A stretch of 8,434 bases of DNA from an uncultured Oscillospiraceae bacterium (GCA_934589665.1 CAKTOJ010000076.1:1-8434), one strand, 5' to 3'; counted from the first letter of the stretch, positions 1 to 6,340 are shown. Numbers and translations: made by a program. Notes: a model not told the origin generated them from the sequence alone.

Positions 1-432
1 GAGATCACCGACTGGAGCGAGGTCGGCGGCGAAGCGGGCAAGATCTCCTGCATCGGCCGTGAGGCCGGCAGCGGCACCCGCGACGGCTTTGAATCCATCA
101 CTGACACCAAGGACGCATGCCTCCTCGATCAGGAGCTGACCTCCACCGGCGGCGTAATTGAAGCGGTTGCCGGCAACGCCAATGCCATCGGCTACGCCTC
201 CCTCTCGGCGGTCGAAGGCAAGGATACCGTTAAGGCGGTTACGGTCGGCGGTGTTGCGTGCACCGAGGATACCGTGCTCGACGGCAGCTACGCCATCCAG
301 CGCCCCTTCGTGCTGGTGACCAAGACCGATGCGACACTCTCCCCGGCGGCACAGGCGTTCTTTGACTACGCGACCTCCCCGGCGGCAAATGACCTCATCA
401 AGGCCGCGGGTGCGGTGCCGACGGCCAAGTAA
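1..432 (+). CDS. pstS: Phosphate ABC transporter substrate-binding protein PstS, 3' part
   Basis: This is the C-terminal 143 residues of PstS, the extracytoplasmic phosphate-binding protein that delivers phosphate to the PstCA permease; the 5' end lies outside the window. The frame is open from base 1 to a TAA stop at 430-432. Near the start of the fragment is GREAGSGTRDGFE, the family's phosphate-binding loop (Arg, acidic residue, SGT). Further on come a Gly/Asn-rich segment followed by AIGYASLSAV, typical of the second PstS lobe, and the usual closing region (RPFVLVTK, then FFDYATSP). The last residues (AAGAVPTAK) match the normal short C-terminus, so the 3' end looks intact. The signal peptide and lipobox cannot be seen. 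Position directly before pstC, pstA and pstB supports the call. A hairpin 15 nt after the stop probably sets its expression apart from the downstream genes. Confidence 0.95.
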   Translation, partial: EITDWSEVGGEAGKISCIGREAGSGTRDGFESITDTKDACLLDQELTSTGGVIEAVAGNANAIGYASLSAVEGKDTVKAVTVGGVACTEDTVLDGSYAIQRPFVLVTKTDATLSPAAQAFFDYATSPAANDLIKAAGAVPTAK

Positions 433-447
433 CTCCGGCTGCCGGAC

Positions 448-477
448 AGGCTTCCAGCCAATCAAGGCTGGAAGCCT
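448..477 (+). promoter_or_regulatory. pstS-pstC intercistronic hairpin (attenuator-like)
   Basis: AGGCTTCCAGCC (448-459) and GGCTGGAAGCCT (466-477) form a perfect 12-bp stem with a 6-nt loop, starting 15 nt after the pstS stop. Only a short T run (TTT, then GGCC) follows, so it is a poor full terminator. The likely role is partial termination or protection of the pstS mRNA 3' end, giving more binding protein than permease, as is commonly seen after the first gene of binding-protein transporter operons. The role is inferred; the stem is directly visible. Confidence 0.65.
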
Positions 478-495
478 TTGGCCTTGAAAAACGCA

Positions 496-516
496 GGGTG
501 CCCGTTCCGGGTGTCC
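496..516 (+). promoter_or_regulatory. Weaker second hairpin in pstS-pstC spacer
   Basis: GGGTGCCCG (496-504) can pair with CGGGTGTCC (508-516) around a TTC loop, using three G-U wobbles. On the - strand DNA these wobbles become mismatches, so the structure would matter only in + strand RNA. It sits between the stronger 448-477 hairpin and the pstC ribosome-binding site. It could be chance in GC-rich sequence. The rest of the 433-568 spacer shows no promoter that I can support. Confidence 0.25.
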
Positions 517-556
517 CGCACATACTCATTCCTCCCTCTGAACGGACTCTTGTGAG

Positions 557-563
557 AAAGGAG
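557..563 (+). promoter_or_regulatory. pstC ribosome-binding site
   Basis: AAAGGAG lies 5 nt before the ATG at 569. It decides the pstC start and supplies strong independent initiation after the pstS hairpin. Confidence 0.8.
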
Positions 564-568
564 CCTTT

Positions 569-1540
569 ATGAACTCTGATACCTTTGCCGCGACGTTGAG
601 CGCGGCGGAGCATATGGCCAACCCCGTGCGCCCGCGGCATGAGCGGCCCGGACATGCGGGCCGCGGTGTGCGCGAAACGGCGGAGGGCCTGATCCATTTG
701 GCCTTTCTGCTCTGCGGCGTGGTGGCGGTGGCTTTCGTGCTGCTCATCAGTGTGTACCTGATCCTCTCCGGCCTGCCGGCCATCCGGGAGATCGGACTGG
801 TAAAATTCCTTTTCGGCAAGGTGTGGGACCCGACGAACACCACAACCGGCGCACAGTACGGCATTCTTGCCTTTATCCTCACGTCTGTGTGCGGCACGGC
901 GGGGGCGATCCTCGTCGGTGTGCCTGTCGGACTGTTCACGGCGGTGTTCCTTGCCAAAGTCGCGCCGCCGAAGCTGGCAGCGCTTATCCGCACGGCAGTG
1001 CAGCTGCTTGCGGGTATCCCTTCGGTGGTGTACGGCCTTGTCGGCATGATCGTGCTCGTGCCGGCGATCCAGAGGACCTTTGACCTCAGCTCCGGTGCCT
1101 GTCTGCTTGCGGCCGTTCTGGTGCTGGCCATTATGATCCTGCCGTCGATTATCAATGTTTCGGAAACGGCGCTGCGCGCCGTGCCGAAGGAATACGAGGA
1201 GGCCTCGCTCGCGCTCGGCGCGACGGAGATGGAAACCTACTTCCGTGTCACGCTGCCCGCCGCGCGCAGCGGCGTAGCGACAGCGGTGGTGCTTGGCGTG
1301 GGCCGCGCCATCGGTGAGGCCATGGCGATCATCATGGTGGCGGGCAACGTGTCGAACATGCCGGGGCTTTTCACGCCCGTGCGCTTCCTCACCACCGGCA
1401 TCGTCTCCGGCATGGCCTACGCGAGCGTCGGCAGCCTTTATCAGCAGGCGCTCTATTCCATTGCACTTGTACTGTTTCTGTTCATTATGCTCATCAACGT
1501 GGTGCTAAACCTCTTTATCAAAAATCGGAAGGAGGATTAA
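569..1540 (+). CDS. pstC: Phosphate ABC transporter permease PstC
   Basis: PstC is one of the two membrane subunits forming the phosphate channel, paired with PstA. The 323-residue length is normal for the family. Residues 1-37 are hydrophilic and His/Arg-rich (cytoplasmic tail), followed by about six hydrophobic segments (roughly 43-67, 97-125, 145-167, 177-195, 236-258, 293-317). The segment QLLAGIPSVVYGLVGM (145-160) is a PstC/PstA family signature. The EAA loop that docks on PstB lies at 210-232 (EEASLALGA, then FRVTLPAA). The ATG at 569 is chosen because AAAGGAG (557-563) precedes it by 5 nt; the next in-frame ATG at 614 has a poorer site. Only one base separates its TAA stop from pstA, so the two are translationally linked. 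It is transcribed with pstS through, or in spite of, the hairpin at 448-477. Confidence 0.96.
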   Translation: MNSDTFAATLSAAEHMANPVRPRHERPGHAGRGVRETAEGLIHLAFLLCGVVAVAFVLLISVYLILSGLPAIREIGLVKFLFGKVWDPTNTTTGAQYGILAFILTSVCGTAGAILVGVPVGLFTAVFLAKVAPPKLAALIRTAVQLLAGIPSVVYGLVGMIVLVPAIQRTFDLSSGACLLAAVLVLAIMILPSIINVSETALRAVPKEYEEASLALGATEMETYFRVTLPAARSGVATAVVLGVGRAIGEAMAIIMVAGNVSNMPGLFTPVRFLTTGIVSGMAYASVGSLYQQALYSIALVLFLFIMLINVVLNLFIKNRKED

Positions 1541-1541
1541 G

Positions 1542-2405
1542 ATGGAACGAAATTTGTCGCCGCGCCGCCGCGCCTATGATGTAGGGATGCGCGCGCTCGT
1601 CTGGCTGTGCGCGGGCTTCACCTGCGTGCTGCTCATTTTCCTCATCGGCTATATTTTCTATCGCGGTGTTCCGGGCGTGAGCTGGGACTTCCTCTCCGGC
1701 CAGAGCAGCTATATCAAGGACACCATCGGCATCCTGCCGAACATCCTCAATACGCTTTATATCATCCTTCTGGCTATGGCCATTGTCCTGCCGCTGGGCG
1801 TGGGAGCTGCCATTTACCTGACGGAGTACGCCTCGAACCGCAGGGTGGTGGAGTTGATCGAATTTGCAACCGAAACGCTCACCGGCATCCCGTCCATCAT
1901 CTTCGGACTGGTCGGCATGCTTTTTTTCGTGCAGAAGATGAATTTGCAGGCAGGCGTGCTCGCCGGCAGCCTGACGCTGGTCATCATGATCCTGCCCACC
2001 ATCGTCCGCACGACGCAGGAGAGCCTCAAGACCGTGCCGCAGTCCTATCGTGAAGGCGCGTTGGGACTCGGCGCGGGCAAATGGCGCATGGTGCGTACGG
2101 TGGTGCTGCCAAACGCGGTGGATGGCATTGTGACAGGCTGCATCCTTGCCGTCGGGCGCATTGTGGGCGAGAGTGCGGCGCTGCTCTACACGGCGGGCTT
2201 CGGCCTGGTGCTCAACGGCTTTGTCAAGGCGCTGCACTCGTCCTCAGCAACGCTGACCGTTGCACTTTATGTGTATGCCAATGACCGCGGGCGCACGGAC
2301 GTCGCGTTTGCCATTGCAAGCGTTCTGATGCTGCTCACGCTTCTCATCAATCTTGCCGCGGCGCTTACGGGCCGCAGACTTAAAAAGAACGGAGGGACAC
2401 AGTAA
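1542..2405 (+). CDS. pstA: Phosphate ABC transporter permease PstA
   Basis: PstA is the second channel subunit of the PstSCAB phosphate importer. The 287 residues fit the family. After a basic N-terminus (SPRRRAYD), hydrophobic segments fall near 17-40, 68-94, 113-130, 138-153, 196-222 and 252-276. The signature [16 protein letters not shown] (111-126) mirrors the PstC one. The EAA loop is at 170-192 (REGALGLGA, then VVLPNA), followed by a Gly-rich segment with [15 protein letters not shown]. The conserved C-terminal region includes LYVYAND. The ATG at 1542 has a consensus site, AAGGAGG (1529-1535), 6 nt upstream and inside the last codons of pstC. The TAA stop (2403-2405) is followed one base later by pstB. 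There are no signs of damage. Confidence 0.96.
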   Translation: MERNLSPRRRAYDVGMRALVWLCAGFTCVLLIFLIGYIFYRGVPGVSWDFLSGQSSYIKDTIGILPNILNTLYIILLAMAIVLPLGVGAAIYLTEYASNRRVVELIEFATETLTGIPSIIFGLVGMLFFVQKMNLQAGVLAGSLTLVIMILPTIVRTTQESLKTVPQSYREGALGLGAGKWRMVRTVVLPNAVDGIVTGCILAVGRIVGESAALLYTAGFGLVLNGFVKALHSSSATLTVALYVYANDRGRTDVAFAIASVLMLLTLLINLAAALTGRRLKKNGGTQ

Positions 2406-2406
2406 A

Positions 2407-3168
2407 ATGTCTGACGCTCCAGTCATTGAGGCAAAGGGCCTGAATCTCTGGTACGGCCCCAATCATGCCCTGAAAAATATTTCGGTTTCCATTCCCGCAC
2501 ACGAGATCACGGCCTTCATCGGGCCGTCCGGCTGCGGCAAATCGACCTTTCTGCGCACGCTCAACCGAATGAACGACCTCATTCCGAACGTGAAAATCAC
2601 CGGCGAGGTGGACTTCAACGGGGAGAACATCTACGCACCGAACGTCGATGTGACGCGTCTGCGCAGCGAGATCGGCATGGTGTTCCAGAAGGCGAATCCC
2701 TTTCCCATGAGCATTTACGACAATGTCGCCTACGGCCCCCGTACGCACGGCGTGCGCAGCCGCGCCAAGCTTGACGAGATCGTGGAGAACTCGCTGCGCT
2801 CCGCGGCAATCTGGGACGAGGTCAAGGACCGGCTGAAAAAGAGCGCGCTCGGCCTCTCGGGCGGCCAGCAGCAGCGGCTTTGTATCGCACGTGCACTCGC
2901 CGTCGAGCCGGAGGTGCTGCTCATGGACGAGTCCACAAGCGCACTCGATCCCATCTCGACCTCGAAGATCGAGGATTTGGCGGGGGAGCTCAAGGATCGT
3001 TATACGGTCGTCATGGTCACGCACAATATGCAGCAGGCGGCGCGCATTTCGGACAATACCGCCTTTTTCCTGCTCGGCGAGCTGGTGGAGTTCGGCAAAA
3101 CGGAGCAGGTCTTTTCCACGCCTGCCGACAAGCGGACGGAGGACTACATCACGGGGAGGTTTGGATAA
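2407..3168 (+). CDS. pstB: Phosphate ABC transporter ATP-binding protein PstB
   Basis: PstB is the cytoplasmic ATPase that drives phosphate import. The 253-residue protein carries, in order, Walker [10 protein letters not shown] (39-47), the Q-loop Gln94 in [17 protein letters not shown], the ABC signature LSGGQQQR (150-157), Walker B with catalytic Glu175 (LLMDE), the D-loop SALD (178-181), and the H-loop His206 in VTHNMQQA, a PstB-typical segment. After Walker B the usual DEPTSALDP reads DESTSALDP, with Ser176 in place of Pro. I start at ATG 2407: GGAGGG (2391-2396) lies 10 nt upstream, pstA ends at 2405, and the protein then opens with normal PstB sequence. An in-frame TTG at 2353 would add 18 unrelated residues read from within pstA. 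The TAA stop is inside an 11-bp hairpin (3161-3190). Confidence 0.97.
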   Translation: MSDAPVIEAKGLNLWYGPNHALKNISVSIPAHEITAFIGPSGCGKSTFLRTLNRMNDLIPNVKITGEVDFNGENIYAPNVDVTRLRSEIGMVFQKANPFPMSIYDNVAYGPRTHGVRSRAKLDEIVENSLRSAAIWDEVKDRLKKSALGLSGGQQQRLCIARALAVEPEVLLMDESTSALDPISTSKIEDLAGELKDRYTVVMVTHNMQQAARISDNTAFFLLGELVEFGKTEQVFSTPADKRTEDYITGRFG

Positions 3169-3190
3169 TTGACCGATGCCAATTATCCAA
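3161..3190 (+). promoter_or_regulatory. Hairpin straddling the pstB stop codon
   Basis: TTGGATAATTG (3161-3171) and CAATTATCCAA (3180-3190) form a perfect 11-bp stem with an 8-nt loop. The pstB TAA (3166-3168) is inside the left arm. The stem is AT-rich in a GC-rich region and has no T run after it, so simple termination is unlikely. A processing or RNA-stability element, or the edge of an intergenic repeat, fits better. Its function is not shown by the sequence. Confidence 0.55.
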
Positions 3191-3244
3191 AATTGAGTTC
3201 ATGCGCACCGCTCGCCGCTTCCGCGGCAATCGCGGTACCTGCGA

Positions 3245-3310
3245 AAAGCTCCATCTGCCGCTCGATGGAGAACGGACTACGGAGGATACAGAGCGGCAGA
3301 ATGGAGCTTT
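3245..3310 (+). promoter_or_regulatory. phoU leader inverted repeat covering the ribosome-binding site
   Basis: The left arm at 3245-3263 (AAAGCTCCATCTGCCGCTC) pairs with the right arm at 3291-3310 over 19 bp with a single bulged A; the loop is 27 nt. The best phoU Shine-Dalgarno, GGAG at 3303-3306 (10 nt before ATG 3317), is wholly inside the right arm. A second, mutually exclusive hairpin is possible: CTCCATC (3249-3255) with GATGGAG (3264-3270), 7 bp and an 8-nt loop. This one would leave the ribosome-binding site free. The arrangement looks like a translational switch, but it may instead be a copy of a dispersed intergenic repeat. The structure is seen; the role is inferred. Confidence 0.5.
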
Positions 3311-3316
3311 GATCCT

Positions 3317-3967
3317 ATGAGAAACAAATTCGACGAGCAGCTCTCGCTGCTCAACCATGAGATGATCGAGATGGGCGCGCTGTGCGAGGAGGCTATTGCC
3401 CGCGCGAGCCGCGCGCTGACGGAGGACGACAAGGAGCTGGCTGCAAGCGTCGCGCCGCTCGACAGCGAGATCGACCGGAAGGAGCGCGACATCGAGAATC
3501 TCTGCCTGCGGCTGCTGCTTCAGCAGCAGCCGGTCGCGCGTGATCTGCGCCAGATCTCTGCCGCGCTCAAGATGATCACGGATATGGAGCGCATCGGCGA
3601 TCAGGCGGAGGATATCGCCGAGATCATCAGCTTTCTCCGCGGCCATCAGGCCGAGGACAACGACCTGCTGCGCGAGATGGCGCATGCGACGATCCGTATG
3701 GTGACGGAAAGCGTTGACGCATACGTGAAATGTGATACAATATTGGCGGAAAAGGTCATAGCGGCGGACGATACCGTGGACGACCAGTTCGCGCGCGTCA
3801 AGGCGCGGCTGATCGACCGGATCGCACACGATCCGGCGAACGGAGAATATGCGCTTGACCTGCTGATGATCGCAAAATATTTCGAACGCATCGGAGACCA
3901 CGCGACGAATATCGCCGAGTGGGTCATTTTCTCCGTGACCGGCGTTCACAAGGAGGGAGAGGGATGA
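3317..3967 (+). CDS. phoU: Phosphate signalling complex protein PhoU
   Basis: PhoU is a peripheral cytoplasmic protein that couples Pst transporter status to the PhoR kinase, dampening signalling when phosphate is plentiful, and limits phosphate uptake. The 216-residue all-helical protein has the two expected three-helix repeats. Each carries the family metal-binding ExxxD motif: ERIGDQAEDIAE (91-102) and ERIGDHATNIAE (190-201). The conserved QQPVARDLRQI (70-80) lies before the first. The ATG at 3317 is the only sensible start, but its Shine-Dalgarno (GGAG, 3303-3306) is buried in an inverted repeat. The TGA stop overlaps the next gene's ATG (ATGA, 3964-3967), which implies translational coupling. 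A promoter-like sequence lies within codons 133-142. The gene is complete, with normal length and motifs. Confidence 0.95.
   Translation: MRNKFDEQLSLLNHEMIEMGALCEEAIARASRALTEDDKELAASVAPLDSEIDRKERDIENLCLRLLLQQQPVARDLRQISAALKMITDMERIGDQAEDIAEIISFLRGHQAEDNDLLREMAHATIRMVTESVDAYVKCDTILAEKVIAADDTVDDQFARVKARLIDRIAHDPANGEYALDLLMIAKYFERIGDHATNIAEWVIFSVTGVHKEGEG
3714..3741 (+). promoter_or_regulatory. Putative internal promoter in phoU driving phoB-phoR
   Basis: TTGACG (3714-3719, five of six matches to TTGACA) is followed after 16 nt by TACAAT (3736-3741, five of six to TATAAT). A TG one base before the -10 (3733-3734) makes it an extended -10. The expected start site is near 3748, about 216 nt before the response regulator ATG. 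The stretch is AT-rich within a GC-rich gene and uses codons ACA-ATA-TTG that are unusual here. This is a visual match only. Confidence 0.45.
3950..3956 (+). promoter_or_regulatory. Response regulator ribosome-binding site
   Basis: AAGGAGG lies 7 nt before ATG 3964, inside the last phoU codons. It fixes the response regulator start at 3964 rather than an in-frame codon at 3919, which would add 15 residues read from phoU. Confidence 0.85.
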
Positions 3968-4644
3968 TCTGGTGTGTGGAGGATGACGCGAGCATCCGCG
4001 ACATCGAGGTGTACGCGCTCACATCCACCGGCTTTGAGGCCCGGGGCTTTGCCGACGGCGATGCTTTCTGGGCCGCATTGGAAAAAGAGAAAACGCCGGA
4101 GCTTGTCGTGCTCGACGTGATGCTTCCCGGCACAGATGGCATCGAGCTGCTGCGCCGTATTCGCGCGAGCGAACGCTTTTCCGTGCTTCCGGTCATCATG
4201 GCGACGGCCAAGGGCGCGGAGTACGATAAGATCCAGGGGCTCGACCTCGGTGCGGATTATTACCTCACCAAGCCCTTCGGCGTGATGGAGTTCGTCTCCT
4301 GCGTCAAGGCGGTGCTGCGCCGCTGCAAGCCTGCGGCAGAAGTGAAGCCGCTGCGCGATGGAGGGCTCACTGTCGATCTGGTGGAACACAGCGTGTCGGC
4401 AGACGGCACGCGTGTGGAGCTGACGTATAAGGAATTTGAGCTGCTGCGGCTCTTTCTCTCGCATCCCGGCATGGCTTTCACGCGCGAGGCGCTGATGGAA
4501 AAGGTCTGGGACGTGGACTACTGCGGCGAGACGCGCACGGTGGATATGCACATCCGGACCCTGCGCCAGAAGCTGGGTGAATACGGCGGGCGCATTGGAA
4601 CGGTGCGCGGCGTGGGCTACCGGTGGGAGGCAGAGAAGAAATGA
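3964..4644 (+). CDS. phoB: OmpR/PhoB-family response regulator (PhoB/PhoP type)
   Basis: This is the DNA-binding response regulator partner of the kinase downstream, expected to activate the phosphate-starvation regulon; in Firmicutes it is usually called PhoP. The 226 residues comprise a receiver domain (1-120) and a winged-helix domain (about 128-222). The receiver has the acidic pocket EDD (6-8), phosphoacceptor Asp51 (VVLDVMLPGTDG), Thr81 and Lys103 (LTKPF). The effector domain shows LTYKEFELLRLFLSHPG, the recognition-helix region around TVDMHIRTLRQKL (192-204) and the wing TVRGVGYRW. The GADDY motif usual before TKPF reads GADYY here, and the partner Arg on helix 5 is Cys113 (see findings). 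Start 3964 is set by AAGGAGG. The gene overlaps phoU and phoR by 4 nt each, so the three are probably translated as a coupled unit. The phosphate role comes from the neighbours, not from the protein alone. Confidence 0.92.
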   Translation: MIWCVEDDASIRDIEVYALTSTGFEARGFADGDAFWAALEKEKTPELVVLDVMLPGTDGIELLRRIRASERFSVLPVIMATAKGAEYDKIQGLDLGADYYLTKPFGVMEFVSCVKAVLRRCKPAAEVKPLRDGGLTVDLVEHSVSADGTRVELTYKEFELLRLFLSHPGMAFTREALMEKVWDVDYCGETRTVDMHIRTLRQKLGEYGGRIGTVRGVGYRWEAEKK

Positions 4645-6296
4645 CAACAAAGATTTTTCGCTCCATTCTCACTGCCGGTGTGATCGTGCTTGTGTGCAGC
4701 CTGCTGCTGGTGATGGGCTGCTTTTACAGCTTTTTCGAGAGCATGCAGGAGCACCAGCTCGGTGATGAGCTGAGTATCGCGGCGACCGGCGTGGAGATGG
4801 ACGGCACGGACTATCTGGAGCGGATCGACTCTGACCGCTTCCGCATCACGTGGATTGCCGCCGACGGCACGGTGCTGTTTGACACGCAGGCGGATGCCGC
4901 GGCGATGGAAAACCATTTGGCGCGCGAGGAGGTCCGCGAGGCGCTGGAGACCGGCTCCGGCACATCGACCCGTTACAGTGCGACGCTGCTGCAAAAAACC
5001 TTTTACAGCGCCATGCGCCTGACGGACGGTACGGTGCTGCGCATTTCCATCAGCCGTGCGTCTATGGGGGCACTGCTGCTCGGCGCGTTCCAGCCGATTT
5101 TGCTGGTCGTGATTGTGATGCTGGTGCTCTCCGGCATGCTGGCAAGCCGTCTTTCCCGGCGCATTGTTGAGCCGCTCAACGCGCTTGACCTTGAGCATCC
5201 GCTGGAAAACGACGCATATGAAGAGCTCTCGCCGCTTCTGCGGCGTATCGACCGCCAGCGCCGGCAGATCGATTCTCAGCTGGCCGAGCTGCGGCAGCGG
5301 ACGGACGAGTTCACGCAGATCACCTCCGGCATGAACGAGGGCCTTGTGCTGCTGGACGAAAAGGGCGCGGTGCTGAGCATCAACCCTGCCGCGCAGACGA
5401 TCTTCGGCGTGACGGGAGCGTGTGTTGGTCAGGATTTCCTGACGGTGGATCGGGAGCATTCGATGAGCCTTGCCCTCCGCGCGGCGGTGACGGATGGACA
5501 CAGCGAGGTCCGCGTCGAGCGCGGCGGCCGGGAATATCAGTTCGATTTCAGCCGAATTGAGTCGAGCGGACGGATGATCGGCACGGTGCTGCTGGCCTTC
5601 GACATGACGGCGCAGGCCTTTGCCGAGCGCAGCCGCCGTGAGTTCACAGCCAATGTGTCGCATGAGCTCAAAACGCCGCTGACAGGCATCATCGGCAGCG
5701 CCGAGCTGCTGGAGAACGGTATGGTCAAGGGCGAGGATATCCCACGCTTTGTCGGCCACATCCGCGCCGAGGCGCAGCGCCTTGTGACGCTCATCGGCGA
5801 CATCATTCGCCTTTCAGAGCTCGATGAGGGCGGCGAGCTGCCGGAGGAGACGGTCGATCTGCTTCCGCTTGCACAGGAGGCGGCGGAGAATCTCCGCACG
5901 GCGGCAGAGCAGAAGAACGTGACGCTCGCGGTGTCCGGAGAGAGCACGCAGATGACGGGCGTGCGCCGGCTTCTGTACGAGATTGTATACAATCTCTGCG
6001 ATAACGCGGTGAAGTACAACGTGGACGGCGGAAGTGTGGATGTGACGGCCTTTATGGAAGGGGCGAATGTCTGCCTCGCGGTGCACGATACCGGCATCGG
6101 TATCCCGCCTGAGCACCAGAGCCGCGTGTTTGAGCGCTTCTACCGCGTGGACAAGAGCCACTCCAAGGCCAGCGGCGGCACAGGACTGGGCCTTTCCATC
6201 GTCAAGCACGCCGTGGCGTACCATCACGGCACGGTCGAGCTGAAAAGTGAGTGCGGGAAGGGAACGGAGATTACTGTCCGTTTTCCCCAAAAGTGA
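4641..6296 (+). CDS. phoR: PhoR-type sensor histidine kinase with PAS domain
   Basis: This is a membrane sensor kinase that phosphorylates the response regulator encoded just upstream. In the 551-residue protein, a first membrane segment (about 8-32) and a second (about 146-167) flank an extracytoplasmic domain of some 110 residues. Next come a short HAMP-like linker (168-220), a PAS domain (about 223-325; INPAAQTIFG at 247-256) and the kinase core. The core has the H-box with His341 (SHELKTPL), the N-box with Asn455 (YNLCDNAVKY), G1 DTGIGIP (483-489), the F-box FERFYRVD (497-504) and G2 GGTGLGLS (512-519). All catalytic motifs are intact. The ATG at 4641 overlaps the upstream stop as ATGA; GGGAGG (4625-4630) is 10 nt before it. 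A GTG at 4623 is too close to that site and lies inside the previous gene. PhoR is assigned from the pst-phoU context and TM-sensor-TM-PAS architecture. An 18-bp palindrome overlaps the N-box codons. Confidence 0.93.
   Translation: MTTKIFRSILTAGVIVLVCSLLLVMGCFYSFFESMQEHQLGDELSIAATGVEMDGTDYLERIDSDRFRITWIAADGTVLFDTQADAAAMENHLAREEVREALETGSGTSTRYSATLLQKTFYSAMRLTDGTVLRISISRASMGALLLGAFQPILLVVIVMLVLSGMLASRLSRRIVEPLNALDLEHPLENDAYEELSPLLRRIDRQRRQIDSQLAELRQRTDEFTQITSGMNEGLVLLDEKGAVLSINPAAQTIFGVTGACVGQDFLTVDREHSMSLALRAAVTDGHSEVRVERGGREYQFDFSRIESSGRMIGTVLLAFDMTAQAFAERSRREFTANVSHELKTPLTGIIGSAELLENGMVKGEDIPRFVGHIRAEAQRLVTLIGDIIRLSELDEGGELPEETVDLLPLAQEAAENLRTAAEQKNVTLAVSGESTQMTGVRRLLYEIVYNLCDNAVKYNVDGGSVDVTAFMEGANVCLAVHDTGIGIPPEHQSRVFERFYRVDKSHSKASGGTGLGLSIVKHAVAYHHGTVELKSECGKGTEITVRFPQK
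5979..5996. repeat. Perfect 18-bp palindrome inside phoR
   Basis: GAGATTGTATACAATCTC is its own reverse complement and encodes EIVYNL at the start of the kinase N-box. It is AT-rich for this locus and resembles an operator, but no promoter elements sit around it at usable spacing. The palindrome is certain; any function is unproven. Confidence 0.4.
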
Positions 6297-6304
6297 AGAA
6301 AGAG

Positions 6305-6340
6305 AAAGCCGCTCGTTCCCATCGGGAACGAGCGGCTTTT
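6305..6340. terminator. Bidirectional Rho-independent terminator between phoR and ygfK
   Basis: A 16-bp perfect stem, 6305-6320 with 6324-6339, closes on a 3-nt ATC loop, 8 nt after the phoR TGA. On the + strand the right arm ends GGCTTTTC; on the - strand the stem ends GGCTTT followed by CTCTTTCTT. Either direction could therefore terminate, as suits two convergent genes. This marks the end of the pst-pho transcript. Confidence 0.9.

Noticed and set aside
484..526. Possible promoter before pstC (TTGAAA at 484-489).
   Set aside because: No -10-like hexamer lies at 16-18 nt; the nearest TACT-like sequence is about 31 nt away.
2353..2406. In-frame TTG extension of pstB by 18 residues.
   Set aside because: The added residues come from the end of pstA, do not resemble PstB, and ATG 2407 has its own GGAGGG site.
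540..3278. Shared 9-mer GAACGGACT in the pstC leader (540-548) and phoU leader (3270-3278).
   Set aside because: It is a single short match without conserved flanks or symmetry, and its distances to the start codons differ; most likely chance.
3509..3532. Perfect 11-bp inverted repeat with a 2-nt loop inside phoU.
   Set aside because: It falls on consecutive Leu (CTG) and Gln (CAG) codons of a conserved PhoU segment; CTG and CAG are reverse complements, so the repeat follows from the protein sequence.
3149..5759. Several long open frames on the - strand opposite phoU, phoB and phoR (for example 3946-4650 and 4617-5759).
   Set aside because: They are antisense to well-supported genes, show no recognisable domains, have the His/Arg/Ala-rich composition typical of shadows in GC-rich DNA, and lack convincing ribosome-binding sites.
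5971..5993. Possible promoter using TACAAT inside the phoR palindrome.
   Set aside because: The sequence 16-18 nt upstream is GC-rich with no -35 match, and the TTCTGT upstream is too close.
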